The notes beneath the pieces were generated by a model, which saw only the letters and a program-made list of their open reading frames with translations, had not been told where the DNA came from and ran no database searches. A program made the translations under genes and the position numbers. From Cotesia glomerata (Eukaryota > Arthropoda > Insecta > Hymenoptera > Braconidae), in the NCBI RefSeq assembly GCF_020080835.1, contig NC_058162.1:15898640-15962639 (forward strand): a DNA stretch of 64,000 nucleotides. Direction: 5' to 3'. This document shows, in pieces, positions 49,702-61,823 of the stretch; position 1 is the stretch's first letter, and each line of letters starts with the position of its first letter.

Positions 49702-51098
49702 ATGGCAACCCGCTCCACTCCGTACGATGCGCTGGTAAATCAAAAAAGTATGAGTAGAAATATGGAAACAAACAAGAGTCAAAACGGGGCTCACGCCCAG
49801 CAAGCAGCTATCGTAGCAAGCACTGAGATGAAGAGGGCACAAGTGCTGGAACACCTTGATAAGCTTACTAGAGAGCTGCATGAGTTTGGTAAGTCTAAAG
49901 TCAACATCCACAAAGAGATCAAGACGAAGACAACCGGTGTAGTCAACGCCCTTCAAAGGTTCAGAACACTTGATGACGGATGGCAGGTACAACAACGGCA
50001 AACTCCCAATGTCACACCGAAGAAGAGCAGACAACCTGCCGCAGACACCGTCGAAGACATGGACACCGGTGCCGAAGGCGATGGTGAATCTGTAACAGAA
50101 GACAGAAGCGACACTGGTGTCAGGTCTGGGAAGAAGAAAGACCGTAACTCTCCTGACCCAACTGTCAACCAAGTAATGAAGAAAAATGACACAAAACCAA
50201 GTCCTCCGAAAGAAGTGGCGGCACGGGGTGCCAAAAATAAGGAGGTCGACGCGTGGCAAAAAGTAGAATCGAAGAAGAGAAGGCCGGAGCAGGATCACCT
50301 CCCAAAGCAATTGCCGAAGGAGCCACGACCGGAACCTAAGCGAAAAAAATCGCGCAAATGGATCAGACCTGACGCGCTGATAATCCGCCCTGCCGAAAAA
50401 GAGAAGTATTCCGAGATATTGCGCCGCATAAAGCGTCATGTCCCAGCAGACCAGGTTGAAATACCGTCGAGAAGATCCGCAGGACAATGACCGGAGATAT
50501 GCTGATCACGTTGTCAAGGAAAAGTGCTGACAAAGATCAAGCCTTGCAGAGGACCATCACAGGAATTCTTCAAGACGATGCTAAGGTAGTCTGTAAAGGT
50601 CCACAGGAGACCATTGAGATTCGAGACATCGACGAAGAAACGACGAAGGAAGAGATCCAGGCCGCCCTGAAAGAGGAAGTTGGAAAAGATCATGAGATAC
50701 CTCTAGAAGGAATAAAAATCCGTAAGGCTTTCAGAGGTACGCAGACGGCTGCAGTCACTTTACCTATGACCATCGCGCGAAAATTAGTGGAAGGAACCGG
50801 CAAGATCCATGTCGGGTGGGTTAACTGCCGAATCAAAGCGACGACGAGACCTATCCAATGCTTTAAATGCTGGCACTTTGGACATGTTGGGCCCCAATGT
50901 AAAAGCCAAGTAGACCGATCTAAACTCTGCATCAGATGTGGACAAGAAGGGCACCGTATCGCGGACTGTAAAAATCCTGCCAAGTGTGCAATATGTGCTG
51001 ACCAGCAAGGAGCAAAGGACGTGGCTCACCATGCCGGCACCTACAGATGCCCGGTATATCAGGAGGCGCTCCAGAAGTTGACGAACAAACAAGCATGA
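49702..51098 (+). pseudogene. LINE D ORF1: Gag-like protein, one frame change
   Basis: ATG 49702. Same layout as copy C: basic disordered region, KWIRPDALIIRP, EIRDIDEETTKE and three zinc knuckles (CFKCWHFGHVGPQC, CIRCGQEGHRIADC, CAICA), all intact. A 1-bp change near 50464 shifts the frame between the disordered and conserved parts. Ends in ATGA at 51095-51098. Confidence 0.75.
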
Positions 51099-54073
51099 GG
51101 ATATTGCAGCTCAACCTCAACCATTGTGAAGCAGCGCATGACCTGCTCATGCAATTTGTGCGAGAATTAGAGCTGGACTTGGTACTGATAGCAGAGCCAT
51201 ATAAACACCTGAGTACCCAACCCTGGGAATCTGACAGCACATCCAAAGCTGTCATCTGGTCATGTGGCAAGCTTTCTTTCCAAAATGCAGTCGACAACAG
51301 CAATGCCGGCTTTGTAGCAGTATCAGTAGAAGACATCCGCTTCTATAGCTGCTACGCACCACCTAGCCTCTCCATTGTTGACTTCACTGATTTCCCGGAT
51401 CAACTAACCGAAGATGCGAAGCAATACCATCCAGTAGCGATAGCCGGAGACTTCAACTCCTGGAAAGTTGACTGGGGCAGCAAACATACAAACGCACGAG
51501 GGAAAGCACTACTGGAGGCCTTTACGACACTAGATGTGGTTTTGCTCAACAGTGGTGATACGCCGACCTACACCAAAGGTGACGCAAGCTCAATTGTAGA
51601 CCTCACTTTTGTCAGTAATAGCCTTGCCAGAGGCGACTGCAACTGGAAAGTGTTGGACATCTACACTGCCAGCGACCATCATGCGATATTCTGGGAAATA
51701 TCAAGCGACCAGAACCCCAAGAGACCAGTCAAGCAGTCTAACATCGTTGGTTGAAAGGTAAAATCTTTTGACCCAGAAGCATTACTAATAGCCCTCGATG
51801 GTGATCCGATCAACACTGGATGTGCAGAAGAACAGACTAAGGACCTGATGAGGAGAGTAACACATGCTTGTGATGCTAGTATGCCTCGTAAACGTGGCAT
51901 AAATTCGAGACCTTCGGTGCATTGGTGGAACGACCACATCAGCGTCCTCCGTAAAGAGTGTCATAAGAAATGAAGAATCTCTCAGCGCGGCTATCAACGG
52001 CCCAACTCAGTGGAGCTGATCGCAGAGTACAAAAAGGCGCGTCGTGAACTAAATAAAGCCATCAAAGAGAGCAAAAGAAGATGCTGGAAAGAGCTTATAT
52101 ACGAGGTGGATAAAGACGTGTGGGGTAGGCCTTATAAGGTGGTTATGACCCACCTGAAAAAACAACAAATGCCATCACCTACGTGTCCTCAACTTCTTTA
52201 GAAAATCGTCACTGCACTGTTTCCACAGCAACGCAACTACGATTACCAGTTGGCGCCAGGCAAATTGGACGACATCCCACCTGTCACTGGAGAAGAACTG
52301 CTGGAGGCTTGTAACCGTGTAGAGAATAATAAAGCGCCGGGATTGGACGGAATTCCTAATTTAGCCTTGAAAACCATCATAAAGGCAGCTCCAATATTAT
52401 TCCTAGACGCTTATAATGCATGCCTCAAAGAGGGGACTTTTCCTCGTAAGTGGAAACAGCAACGATTGGTACTGTTACCTAAAGGGAAGAAACCACCAGA
52501 AGAACCGTCATCTTACCGACCACTTTGCATGCTAGATACGGCGGGTAAGATACTTGAGCGCATAATTCATCAAAGAATAGATGCAGTAGTCGACCCACTC
52601 CTGGCAGACAACCAGTATGGATTCCGGAAAGGACGATCAACCCTGGACGCGATCAATCTGGTTGTTAGCACGGCTAAAGAAGCGATCGCAGGAACCAGAT
52701 AGAAGGGTGGCACAAAGAAGTATTGCCTGGTGGTGGCATTAGACATTAAAAACGCCTTCAATTCCGCCAACTGGAACTGCATCATGCAAGCTCTTCAAGA
52801 GAAAAACGTTCCAGAATACCTGTGTAGAATAGTGGCCAGCTATTTCACCGATAGAGTTCTTAAATACGACACGAAGAATGGTCTAAAAGAGTACGATATT
52901 AGAGGAGGTGTACCCCAGGGCTCTGTACTTGGTCCACTGCTGTGGAATATCATGAACGATGGCCTATTGAGATTGAAATTGCCAAGAAGTGTAGAACTCG
53001 TAGCATATACAGACGACGTAGCCGTAGTAATCGTCGCTAAACACCTTGACTAAATTAACAACATGTACGACATCACCTTCGAGCAAGTCCATCGGTGGAT
53101 GAATACGGTAAACCTGCATCTGGCTACACACAAAACTGAGGCAGTGCTTATATCCAGCAGAAAAGTGTTAGAGACCATCAAGCTGAAAGTCGGCGAACAA
53201 GAAATCACATCACAACCTTACATCCGATATTTGGGAGTGATACTTGATGCCCGTCTCAACTTTAAACAGCAAGTGGAACACGTCAGTGCCAAAGCGTCAG
53301 TAGTGAGGGCTAGTCTCGCACGACTGATGCCGAACGTCGGAGGGCCAAAGCAGAACAGGAGACTACTACTATCATCAGTTGTCACATCGGTGCTCACATA
53401 TGGAATATCCATTTGGGCAGACGCGCTGAAGTTGCAAGAATCATGGAGAAAAGCTGGACCAGTATATCGACTGAGCGCTGTAAGACTAGCCAGTGCATTC
53501 CGCACGATATCAGAAGTAGCAGTGTGTGTCATTTCCGGAACTCTGCCGCTTAGAGTTCTAGCTGAGGAAAGACGGAACCTTTACCAACAAAAGAGGTCAA
53601 CCACACTAAGTGCCGATGAACTCAGAGCTGAAGAACGGCAGAACAGCATCGCATGATGGCAATCGCAGTGGGACGCCGCGACAACAGGAAGATGGACACA
53701 CCGTCTCATACCGAAAATCGACGTTTGGATAAACCGGAGTCATGGCGAGGTCAATTACTATCTGACGCAGATGTTGTCAGGATATGGATGTTTTCGGACG
53801 TATCTTCACCGCTTCAAGCATGATGATTCACCGGAGTGCCCGTCCTGCTCAGGAATCAATGAAGACGCGGAGCACGTTTTCTTTGAGTGCCCACGATTTT
53901 ACCCACAGCGCGATGAGCTGGAGATGATCCTGAAGAAGAAAATCCAACCAGAGACAATAGTAGAAGCAATGCTGTCATCAGAGGCTGCCTGGAAAGCCGC
54001 AAATACGTTTGCAACAGAAGTTCTTATAGACTTGCGTTCCATCGAAAGAAAAAGAGCAAATGACAACAACTAG
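51095..54073 (+). pseudogene. LINE D ORF2: endonuclease and reverse transcriptase, several stops
   Basis: All domains are present: endonuclease (AGDFNSW, SDHHAIFW), reverse transcriptase (NNKAPGLDGIPN, LDIKNAFNSANW, GVPQGSVLGPLLW, YTDD where the sisters have YADD) and zinc knuckle CPSCSGINEDAEHVFFEC. Nonsense codons lie near 51752 (Trp), 51971, 52198, 52700 (Trp), 53051 and 53654. The change of the catalytic Ala-Asp-Asp context to Thr-Asp-Asp is unusual for the family. Confidence 0.8.
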
Positions 54074-54322
54074 AAGAAAGATAAAATAATACCTAGTTAT
54101 ACCAGAAGGAAGAGCAGTCGCTATATCCTCCCCCCACGAAGTAATGCCTAACGGCGGTTTCCATGAGGGATTAGAGGAAAGAGGAAAGGGGTTTAGGGTT
54201 TAGTGGGTAGGGGCGTTAGCGTCGAGTTTTAGTATGACGCTGCGTCGAGTCGCCACATATCCAGGCCAAACAGCTACGCCTAGAATCCGTAAAAAGGATT
54301 CCCCCCCTAAGGGAAAAAAAAA

Positions 54323-54327
54323 TACAC

Positions 54328-54389
<62 letters not shown>

Positions 54390-54399
54390 ACACACACGC
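54323..54399 (+). repeat. (AC)n array between LINE D and LINE E
   Basis: AC repeats with a few interruptions (AAAC, ATAC). They follow the A-tail of D directly and precede the TCGGGG start of E directly. No HR sequence lies between the two copies, so both sit in one array. Confidence 0.9.
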
Positions 54400-54940
54400 T
54401 CGGGGCAGAAGAGATACTGCTACCGGGCGCGTCTCCCCGAGCGGATGGGAGAACGCTCGCTGTCCTTGGATGACACTTAATCTCTTAGTTGATGAGGTAC
54501 AGCGGGTAGGAGCCAAGCAAAATAACCAAACAAAATACGCTCCCGTGGACAAAACTCCCCTTTAATGGGTTGGTCGCACTAACTGACCTAGCAAGACGAT
54601 CGTTCTCTGCTGTGACCCACTGGGAGTGACCGGAACCTGTATCGTAGTTTCCGACGATGCAGGCCACGGCTGATGTGAGCTTGCTCTACCGAGGTGTAAG
54701 TTGCAGCAGTGGATCAGGAGCCAGCCACTTCGGGCCTTGATCAGGAAGTACGCAGTGAGTGTTAGAGATCGGAATCTTCACCGCTCCGAGCGAGTCTAGT
54801 CCGTCCATGTATTCCGGGACTGGCTAAGTGTCGGCTAGGCCTCAGGGAACTGGGGTAGGAGTACTTTCTCCGAGGGTACACTCGTTCCTAGTTATGGCAA
54901 CCCGCTCCACTCCGTACGATGCGCTGGTAAATTAAAAAGT

Positions 54941-56311
54941 ATGAGTCATGCACAGGAAACAAACAAGAGTGAAAACGGGCCTCATGCCCAACAAGACGCA
55001 CTGCTACTTAGTAAGATGAAGAGGACAGATGCGCTGGCACATCTGGAGAAGCTAGTCAGTGGACTGCAGGAGTTTCTCCAAACCAAGCAAAATGTCCACA
55101 AGGAGATTAAGTCGAAGTCGACGAACATCTGCAGTGCCCTGAGAAGGTTCAAAAAACTGGACCAAGAATGGCAGGAGATCCAACAACAACACGGTAATAT
55201 CGTGATGAAGACGAGTGTGACAGCGGTTTCACCAGCAAAAGCCGACACGTTTGTCGAGGAGATGGACACAGGTGGCGAGGGTGACGTCGAGTCAGTTGTC
55301 GAAGACGGAGAGGAAACTGGAACTGATATCAGGCCCGGGAAAAGGAAAGAACGAAATTCCCCAGACTCAATGACCAGCCGTACTAAGAAGAAGAAGGACT
55401 TTAAACCAAGTCCCCCGAAAAACGCGGTAACACAGAACGGCGGAAAAAAGGAGGTGAATGAATGGCAAAAAGTCCAGTCAAGGAAGTCCAAGAGAGAGCA
55501 AGCAGTAGAAAAGCTCCAGAAGCAACCGCCGAAGGAGTCCAGGCCAGAGCCTAATCGGAAAGAACCACGCAAACGGATCAGGCCGGACGCACTGATCATC
55601 CGCCCCGCAGAGACGGCAAACTATGCTGAAATTCTGAAGCGAATAAAGCAGGACGTCCCTGACGAACAGGTCCGTACTACAGTGGATAAGATCCAAAGAA
55701 CTAGGACCGGGAGCTTGCTGATTACGCTTTCGAGGAAGAGCGCTGACCGAGGCCAAGCCTTACAGAAGACCATCGCGGACATCCTCCAAGAAGATGCGAA
55801 GGTAATCTGCAAAGGGCCACAGGAAGACGTCGAAATCCGAGATCTTGACAGTACCACAACCAAGGAGGATATTCAGGCTGCCTTGCAAACGGAAATCGGA
55901 GAAACCTGCGAGATACCACTTGGGACAATTAAGATTCATAAGGCCTACAGAGGTACTCAGACAGCTGTTGTGACACTACCAGCAGCTGCAGTGCGGAAGA
56001 TATTGGCAGGAAGCGGTAAAGTCCGGATCGGCTGGGCCAACTGCCGAATCAGAGCTACGAGGAGACCAATCCAATGTTTCAAGTGCTGGCACTTTGGACA
56101 TCTTGGATCCCAGTGCAAGAGCAATGTGGATCGGTCTAAGCTATGTATTTGGTGCGGACAAGAGGGACACAAGATTGCTGAATGCAAAAACCCAGCGAAA
56201 TGTGTATTATGCGCGGATCAAAGTGCGGAGAACTCGGCTCATCATGCCGGCGCATCCAGGACCCCAGTATTTAAAGAGGCACTCCAGAAGATAACAAACA
56301 AACAGACATGA
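54941..56311 (+). CDS. LINE E ORF1: intact Gag-like protein (456 aa)
   Basis: Open from ATG 54941 (MSHAQETNKSENG) to the TGA at 56309-56311. The upstream ATG used by copies C and D (54894) is followed within about 15 codons by TAA, so the second ATG is taken. Lys/Pro-rich region at residues ~60-220, RNA-binding-like blocks (RIRPDALIIRP, EIRDLDSTTTKED), then CCHC knuckles CFKCWHFGHLGSQC, CIWCGQEGHKIAEC and CVLCA near the end. It would form the ribonucleoprotein with element RNA. It is the only uninterrupted ORF1 among the R1-clade copies here. Confidence 0.8.
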   Translation: MSHAQETNKSENGPHAQQDALLLSKMKRTDALAHLEKLVSGLQEFLQTKQNVHKEIKSKSTNICSALRRFKKLDQEWQEIQQQHGNIVMKTSVTAVSPAKADTFVEEMDTGGEGDVESVVEDGEETGTDIRPGKRKERNSPDSMTSRTKKKKDFKPSPPKNAVTQNGGKKEVNEWQKVQSRKSKREQAVEKLQKQPPKESRPEPNRKEPRKRIRPDALIIRPAETANYAEILKRIKQDVPDEQVRTTVDKIQRTRTGSLLITLSRKSADRGQALQKTIADILQEDAKVICKGPQEDVEIRDLDSTTTKEDIQAALQTEIGETCEIPLGTIKIHKAYRGTQTAVVTLPAAAVRKILAGSGKVRIGWANCRIRATRRPIQCFKCWHFGHLGSQCKSNVDRSKLCIWCGQEGHKIAECKNPAKCVLCADQSAENSAHHAGASRTPVFKEALQKITNKQT

Positions 56312-58873
56312 AGATATTGCAGCTAAACCTAAACCATTGCGAAGCTGCACATGATCTGCTTATGCAAACAGCAAGAGAACTAGAGTTAGACTTAGTAATG
56401 ATAGCAGAGCCATACAGATACCTGAATACCCAGCCTTGGGAATCTGACAGCACCACCAAGGCTGTCATCTGGTCTTGTGGTAAGCATCCCTTCCAGAGTG
56501 TAGTTAACAATGATAATGCCGGCTTTGTAGCAGCAACAGTTAACGGCATCCGTTTCTACAGCTGTTATGCACCACCTAGCCTATCCATTGTTGAATTCAC
56601 TGAATTCTTGGACAAACTGACCGAGGACGCCAAGCAGCATTATCCGGTCGCGATTGCCGGTGACTTCAACTCCTGGGCAGTAGACTGGGGCAGCAAGCAG
56701 ACAAATGCGTGAGGAAAAGCACTCCTAGAAGCTTTTTCTACACTAGATGTAGTCCAGCTCAACAGTGGTGATACGCCAACCTATACTAAAGGAGAAGCAA
56801 GCTCTATCGTAGATCTCATTTTCGTCAGCAGCAGCCTCATCAGTGGGAAATACGACCGGAAGGTGATGAATATCTACACAGCCAGTGACCACAAGGCAAT
56901 TCTCTGGGAAATATCACATGACCGGAATACAAGAAGACCAATCAAGTCATTCAATACCATTGGATGGAAAGTGAAGCCTTTTGACACAAGCACATTGGTA
57001 ATAGCCCTTAATAGTGAACCGATTACTACTGGATCCGCAGAAGAAATGACCAAGGACCTGATGAAAAGAGTCGTCCAGGCCTGTGACGCCAGTATGGTCC
57101 GGAAACACAGCATAAGCCAACGCCCGGCAGTGCACTGGTGGAACGACCACATCAGTGTTCTTCGGAAAGAGTGTCTAAAGAAAAGAAGAATATCCCAGCG
57201 TGGCTATCGACGACCTAACTCTGCGGAGCTGGTCGCAGAATACAAAAAAGCCCATCGATCATTGAACAAAGCCATCAAGGATAGTAAGAGACAATGCTGG
57301 AAAGAGCTCATCAACGAGGTGGATAAAGACGTGTGGGGTAGGCCTTATAAGGTGGTTATGATCCACCTAAAAAAACAACAAATGCCATCACCTACGTGTC
57401 CTCAACTTCTCCAGAAAATCGTCACTGCACTATTCCCACAGCAACGCAACTTCGATTACCAGTTGGCGCCAGGCGAACTGGATGACACTCCACCTGTCAC
57501 TGAAGAAGAACTGCTGCAGGCCTGTAACCGTGTAGGGAATAATAAAGCGCCGGGATTGGACGGAATCCCTAATATAGCCTTGAAAACCATCATAAAGGCA
57601 GCTCCAACATTATTCCTAGACGTTTATAATTCATGCCTTAAGGAGGGGACTTTCCCGCATAAGTGGAAACAGCAACGATTGGTACTGTTACCTAAAGGGA
57701 AGAAACCACCGGATGAACCGTCATCTTACCGCCCACTTTGCATGCTAGATACAGCGGGTAAGATATTTGAATTTATAATTCACCAGAGAATTGAAGCAGT
57801 AGTCGACCCACTCCTGGCAGACAATCAGTATGGATTCCGGAAAGGACGATCAACCCTGGACGCAATCAAACTGGTTGTTGATACGGCCAAGGAAGCAATC
57901 GCAGGAACCAGATGGAAGGGTGGAACGAAAGAGTATTGCCTGGTGGCGACCCTAGACATCAGAAACGCATTCAACTCCGCCAATTGGGAATGCATCATGC
58001 AGGCCCTCCAAGAGAAGAATGTACCAGAATACCTTCTTAAGATCGTAACAAGCTACTTTGAAAATAGGGTCTTGAAGTATGACACGAAGAACGGTCCGAG
58101 GGAGTATGATATTACTGGAGGTGTACCACAAGGTTCAGTCCTAGGCCCGCTCCTGTGGAATATTATGTATGACGGGCTATTAAGACTAACTCTGCCAAGA
58201 AACGTCAAACTCGTAGCATATGCAGATGACGTAGCCGTAGTGATCGTTGCCAAACACCTTGAACGAGATAAATCATATCTTCGATCTCACTTTTGAGCAC
58301 GTTAACCGGTGGATGGACGCAGTGAACCTGCAACTGGCGCAACACAAGACTGAGGCAGTACTTATTACCAGCAGAAAAGTGGTAGAGACCATTAAGCTGA
58401 AAGTCGGCGAACAAGAAATCACATCACAACCTTATATCCGATATTTGGGAGTGATGCTTGATGCCCGACTCAACTTCAAGCAGCAAGTGGAACATGTCAG
58501 TGCCAAAGCGTCAGTAGTGAGGGCTAGTCTCGCACGACTGATGCCGAACGTCGGAGGCCCAAAACAGAGCAGGAGGCTATTATTGTCATCAGTAGTCATA
58601 TCGGTGCTCACTTACGGAATATCCATTTGGGCCGACGCATTAAAGACGCAAGAATCATGGAGAAAGGCTGGACCAGTATATCGACTGAGTGCCCTACGAG
58701 TAGCTAGTGCCTTTCGCGCTATATCAGAAGAAGCAGTGTGCGTCATTGCTGGAACCCTACCTCTTAGAGTTCTAGCAGAGGAGAGACGGGCCCTTTACCA
58801 ACGAAAAAGGTCAACTGCACTGATCCCTGAAGAACTTAGAATTGCGTTCCACCGAAAGAAAAAGAGCAAATAG
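56308..58873 (+). pseudogene. LINE E ORF2: endonuclease and reverse transcriptase, C-terminus deleted
   Basis: ATG 56308 overlaps the ORF1 stop as ATGA. A TGA at 56709-56711 (CGA in the sisters) falls within the endonuclease. The reverse transcriptase from about 57300 to 58260 is open, with NNKAPGLDGIPN, LDIRNAFNSANW and YADDVAVV. One extra A near 58262 shifts the frame, and a deletion near 58843 removes the end of the protein with its zinc knuckle. Confidence 0.8.
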
Positions 58874-59119
58874 CAGAAGATAAAAGGAAGGTAGTTAACA
58901 CCTTAGCCACCAGAAGGAAGAGCAGTAGCTAGATCCTCCCTTCACGATGTCATGCCTGACGGCGGTTTCCATGAAGGATTAGAGGAAAGAAGGAAAAGGG
59001 GTTTAGGGTTTAGTGGGTAGGGGCGTTAGTGTCGAGTTTTAGTTTGACGCTGCGTCGAGTCGCCACATATCCAGGCCAAACAGCTATGCCTAGAATCCGT
59101 AAAAAGGATTCCCCTAAAA

Positions 59120-59297
59120 CACACACACACACACATACATACAGACATAGTGACACCCTCGCGGGAATAGTCAGGAAAGCTTCCTAGGACCTCAAAACGT
59201 CGAGATCTGATGAAAACTCGATTTTCAAAAAACGGGATGAAACCAATAACTTTCCGATTTTTGAAAATTTTCAATTTTCTTAGCGGGAAGTTAAAAA
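59120..59297 (-). repeat. HR copy 8, part after LINE E
   Basis: Short (AC)n then (ACAT)n, CCTCGCGGGAATAG, CTTCCTAGGACCTC, and CTTAGCGGGAAGTTAAAA at the end. It closes the copy opened at 48508. Confidence 0.75.
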
Positions 59298-60055
59298 TGA
59301 TGATTTATTTTCAAAGATTCCCATTTTTACAGATTTCCATTTTTAGAAATTTTTATTTTTTAGAGATTTTCATTTTTAAAGATTTCCATTTTTACAGATA
59401 CATTTTGAGAGATTTCCATTTTTAGAGATTTACATATTTACCGATTCTCTTTTTATTGATCGCCATTCATGTGAATTTCAATTTTTTTAAGTTTTTAAAA
59501 ATATTGAATTCCATTTCTGCAAAATTCCATAAAATCGTTTGGACGTCTATTCATATGTTTATTAATAATTAATTTTTTTTTTAATTACCGTAAATACTAT
59601 AGTACAAACGTAAGCTTTTTCGAAAATTATATTTTCCATAAGGTGAGAATTATTTTTATTTTAACGGAATATTGAAAAGATATCCATTTATATAATATAC
59701 TTTTTTTTATTAATTTTGCAATTGATAAATTTCCAATTACACAGAAGTTTATTTATTTATATAGATTTTTTTAATTTATACTAAATAATAATATTTCCAG
59801 TAAAAGAAATTTTCAAAAATAGAGATTTATTTTTCTTTAGTTGGCCAAACTTACAGATTTACTAATAAGCCATTTTCTTTATTTAGGTGTTTCCATTTAT
59901 AGCTTTTTATTATTTTACGAAAGTTCTTTTATAATTTTTTCCTTTAAAATCAAAGTACATTTTTATAAATTTCCAAATTAATTTTTAGAGATTTCCAAAA
60001 ATTTATTTTTCCATTCTTATAAAAGCAGCACTGACCGGGAAGAATCAATGTCTCG
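59298..60055 (-). repeat. Repeat R2, uninterrupted copy
   Basis: Contains in one piece the two segments that flank HR/LINE C at 38301-38604 and 44569-44870 (inverted). It adds about 115 bp between them (59660-59780) that are absent there. It also has reiterated GATTTCCATTTTTA at 59310-59440. No coding capacity. Confidence 0.6.
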
Positions 60056-60059
60056 CATA

Positions 60060-60740
60060 GTACATACAGACATACAGACACCATCGCGGGAATAGTCAGG
60101 GTAGCTTTCTAAGACCTCAAAACGTCGAGATCTAATGAAAACTCGATTTTTAAAGAACAATAACTTCCCGATTTTTGAAAATTTTCAATTCTCTTAGCGG
60201 GAAGTTAAAAATTTTTTTTGAAAGTGGTTTTTTCGGAATAACTTTTAAATAGCGTTATCGATTAACTTCAATAACTACTTCGCCCTTAAGCTTGAAAAAC
60301 CACATCTATCGCCACCAAGCTGGTCGAAATCGGTTGATTCGTTCGAGAGATATCGTGAACAAAAGAAAACCGAAAAAAGTGTTTTTTCGGGATTACTCCG
60401 AAATTTTTGGTTTGATCAATTAAAACCTGAAAATTATTGATGAGGATGATAAAACTGCGTCGAATGCCGCCAACCGCTTGAAGATTGGTTGATCCATTCA
60501 AAAGTTATTACGGTTTGAAAATTCCAAAAATAGTGTTCTATGAGACTTCTATCAGACTTTCTAGCTGGGAGAGCTCAAACGCATAGAAATATTATTTCTT
60601 CGAACTCAGCGAGCTCAAAATATCACATAAATTATATTTTGAGCTTAAAAATGTCATAAGTACAATTTTAAGCGCCCAGGAATGGAATTAGCGGGAAGTT
60701 GCAGGGATGGCCTTTAGGGTACACCGTTTTTCTAATTTTT
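60060..60740. repeat. HR fragments in opposing orientation
   Basis: 60060-60212 is the distal HR end (ATCGCGGGAATAGTCAGG to TTAGCGGGAAGTTAAAA). 60213-60740 is the other half in plus orientation, ending GCGGGAAGTTGCAGGG and GGCCTTTAGGGTACACCG. The long microsatellite is missing; only ACATACAGACATAC remains. Confidence 0.65.
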
Positions 60741-60744
60741 TTTG

Positions 60745-60978
60745 TTCGTCATGGTTTTAGTCTTTCACTATTTAAATTTTGCCAGTTGCGTTGCGCAGAG
60801 CGATGTCAGAGAAGATTATTTAAGAGTATCTAGATCTAATTGTTGTATGTATGAAAACTCATTTCTTGTTCGTGGCATACCTATTTGGAATGGGTTGCTA
60901 GCTGAAATTACAAAAGCTGAGAATTTTAAATCATTCCGTAGTTTGTGCTATGATTATTATTTACAGAATTATTGATTT
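60745..60978 (+). pseudogene. C-terminal fragment of a LINE reverse transcriptase
   Basis: About 75 codons, open to the TGA at 60973-60975, reading LRVSRSNCCMYENSFLVRGIPIWNGL and later NFKSFRS. The pattern R-S-x-R ... F-x-V-R-x-I-x-x-W-N-x-L is the conserved C-terminal tail of CR1/Jockey-group ORF2 proteins. The following 250 bp (to about 61235, with GGAGCCTTGGCTCC) would be its 3' untranslated region. A 5'-truncated copy unlike the other LINEs here. Confidence 0.5.
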
Positions 60979-61264
60979 GTTATATTGAACGTTGATTGCT
61001 ATTATTGAACGTTGTTGCGCTTTGTATGACACAAGTATTACTTAACAGCACTATTAACATGTTATTCCATTAATTACCACATTTATTTTGATTTTTCATT
61101 TTTATGTTTTATTTGGTGTATCAAAAACTCTGTACTTTATACACTGATTGTAATGTAAACTTGATGATGGTTCTGAGGGAGCCTTGGCTCCAGAATCTAA
61201 TAGAATTATCTATCGATCTATTTAGTAGTAATCGATTGTTTCGTTCATTGGAAAATACCATTTG

Positions 61265-61340
61265 ACATCCAGTCCTTGATGAGACTCGAACCCGAGACCC
61301 TTGCGACATGAAGCATGAACGATAACCACTATGCTGATCC
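61265..61340 (-). repeat. tRNA-derived sequence (SINE head or tRNA relic)
   Basis: On the minus strand it carries an A-box-like TCAGCATAGTGGTTATCG and a B-box-like GGGTTCGAGTCTC about 50 bp apart, as in RNA polymerase III internal promoters. The anticodon stem and acceptor stem do not pair well, so it is not called as a functional tRNA gene. Confidence 0.5.
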
Positions 61341-61399
61341 GCCACAATACTTAAAAAGATTTTTACTACATATATTCATCAAAGATGAAATTTTTAATA

Positions 61400-61781
61400 A
61401 AAACAATTAGGAAAACAGTTGACCCTGAAAGCCATCCCTGCAACTTCCCACTGATTCCATACCTACGCGCTTAAAATTCCGCTTGTGATGATTTCGAGCT
61501 CTTCAAGCTCAAAAGTCTGATAGAAGTTTCATAGAACACAATTTTATGCATTTTCAAACCGCAATAACTTTTGAATGAATCAACCGATTTTCTTACGGTT
61601 TACGTCATTCAACGCAGTTTAGCTCTTTTAAGAATCTTAAATCGCAAACTAGTCAGACTAAAAATTTCATAGAAGTTCTGAAAAAAATTCTTTTTTCAAT
61701 TTTTTTCGACAACGATATCTCACGAACAAATGAACCGATTTTGACCGGACCGGTGGTGATCTACGTGGTTTTTTACACACA

Positions 61782-61823
<42 letters not shown>

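Larger units (their letters stand above)
49213..54322 (+). mobile_element. R1-clade LINE, family 2, copy D (full length, decayed)
   Basis: Starts TCGGGGCAGAAGAG and ends with a 9-A tail before TACACAC. 5.1 kb, the longest copy, retaining regions deleted in C and E. Several nonsense codons in ORF2 make it inactive. (AC)n on both sides. Confidence 0.85.
54400..59119 (+). mobile_element. R1-clade LINE, family 2, copy E
   Basis: Head-to-tail with D. Complete 5' end; ORF2 has a ~400-bp deletion near 58843, where AGAATT is joined to GCGTTCCACC. The 3' end has only a 4-A tail before (AC)n. The first 2.9 kb are clearly diverged from C and D, whereas 57310-58840 is nearly identical to C. Confidence 0.85.
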
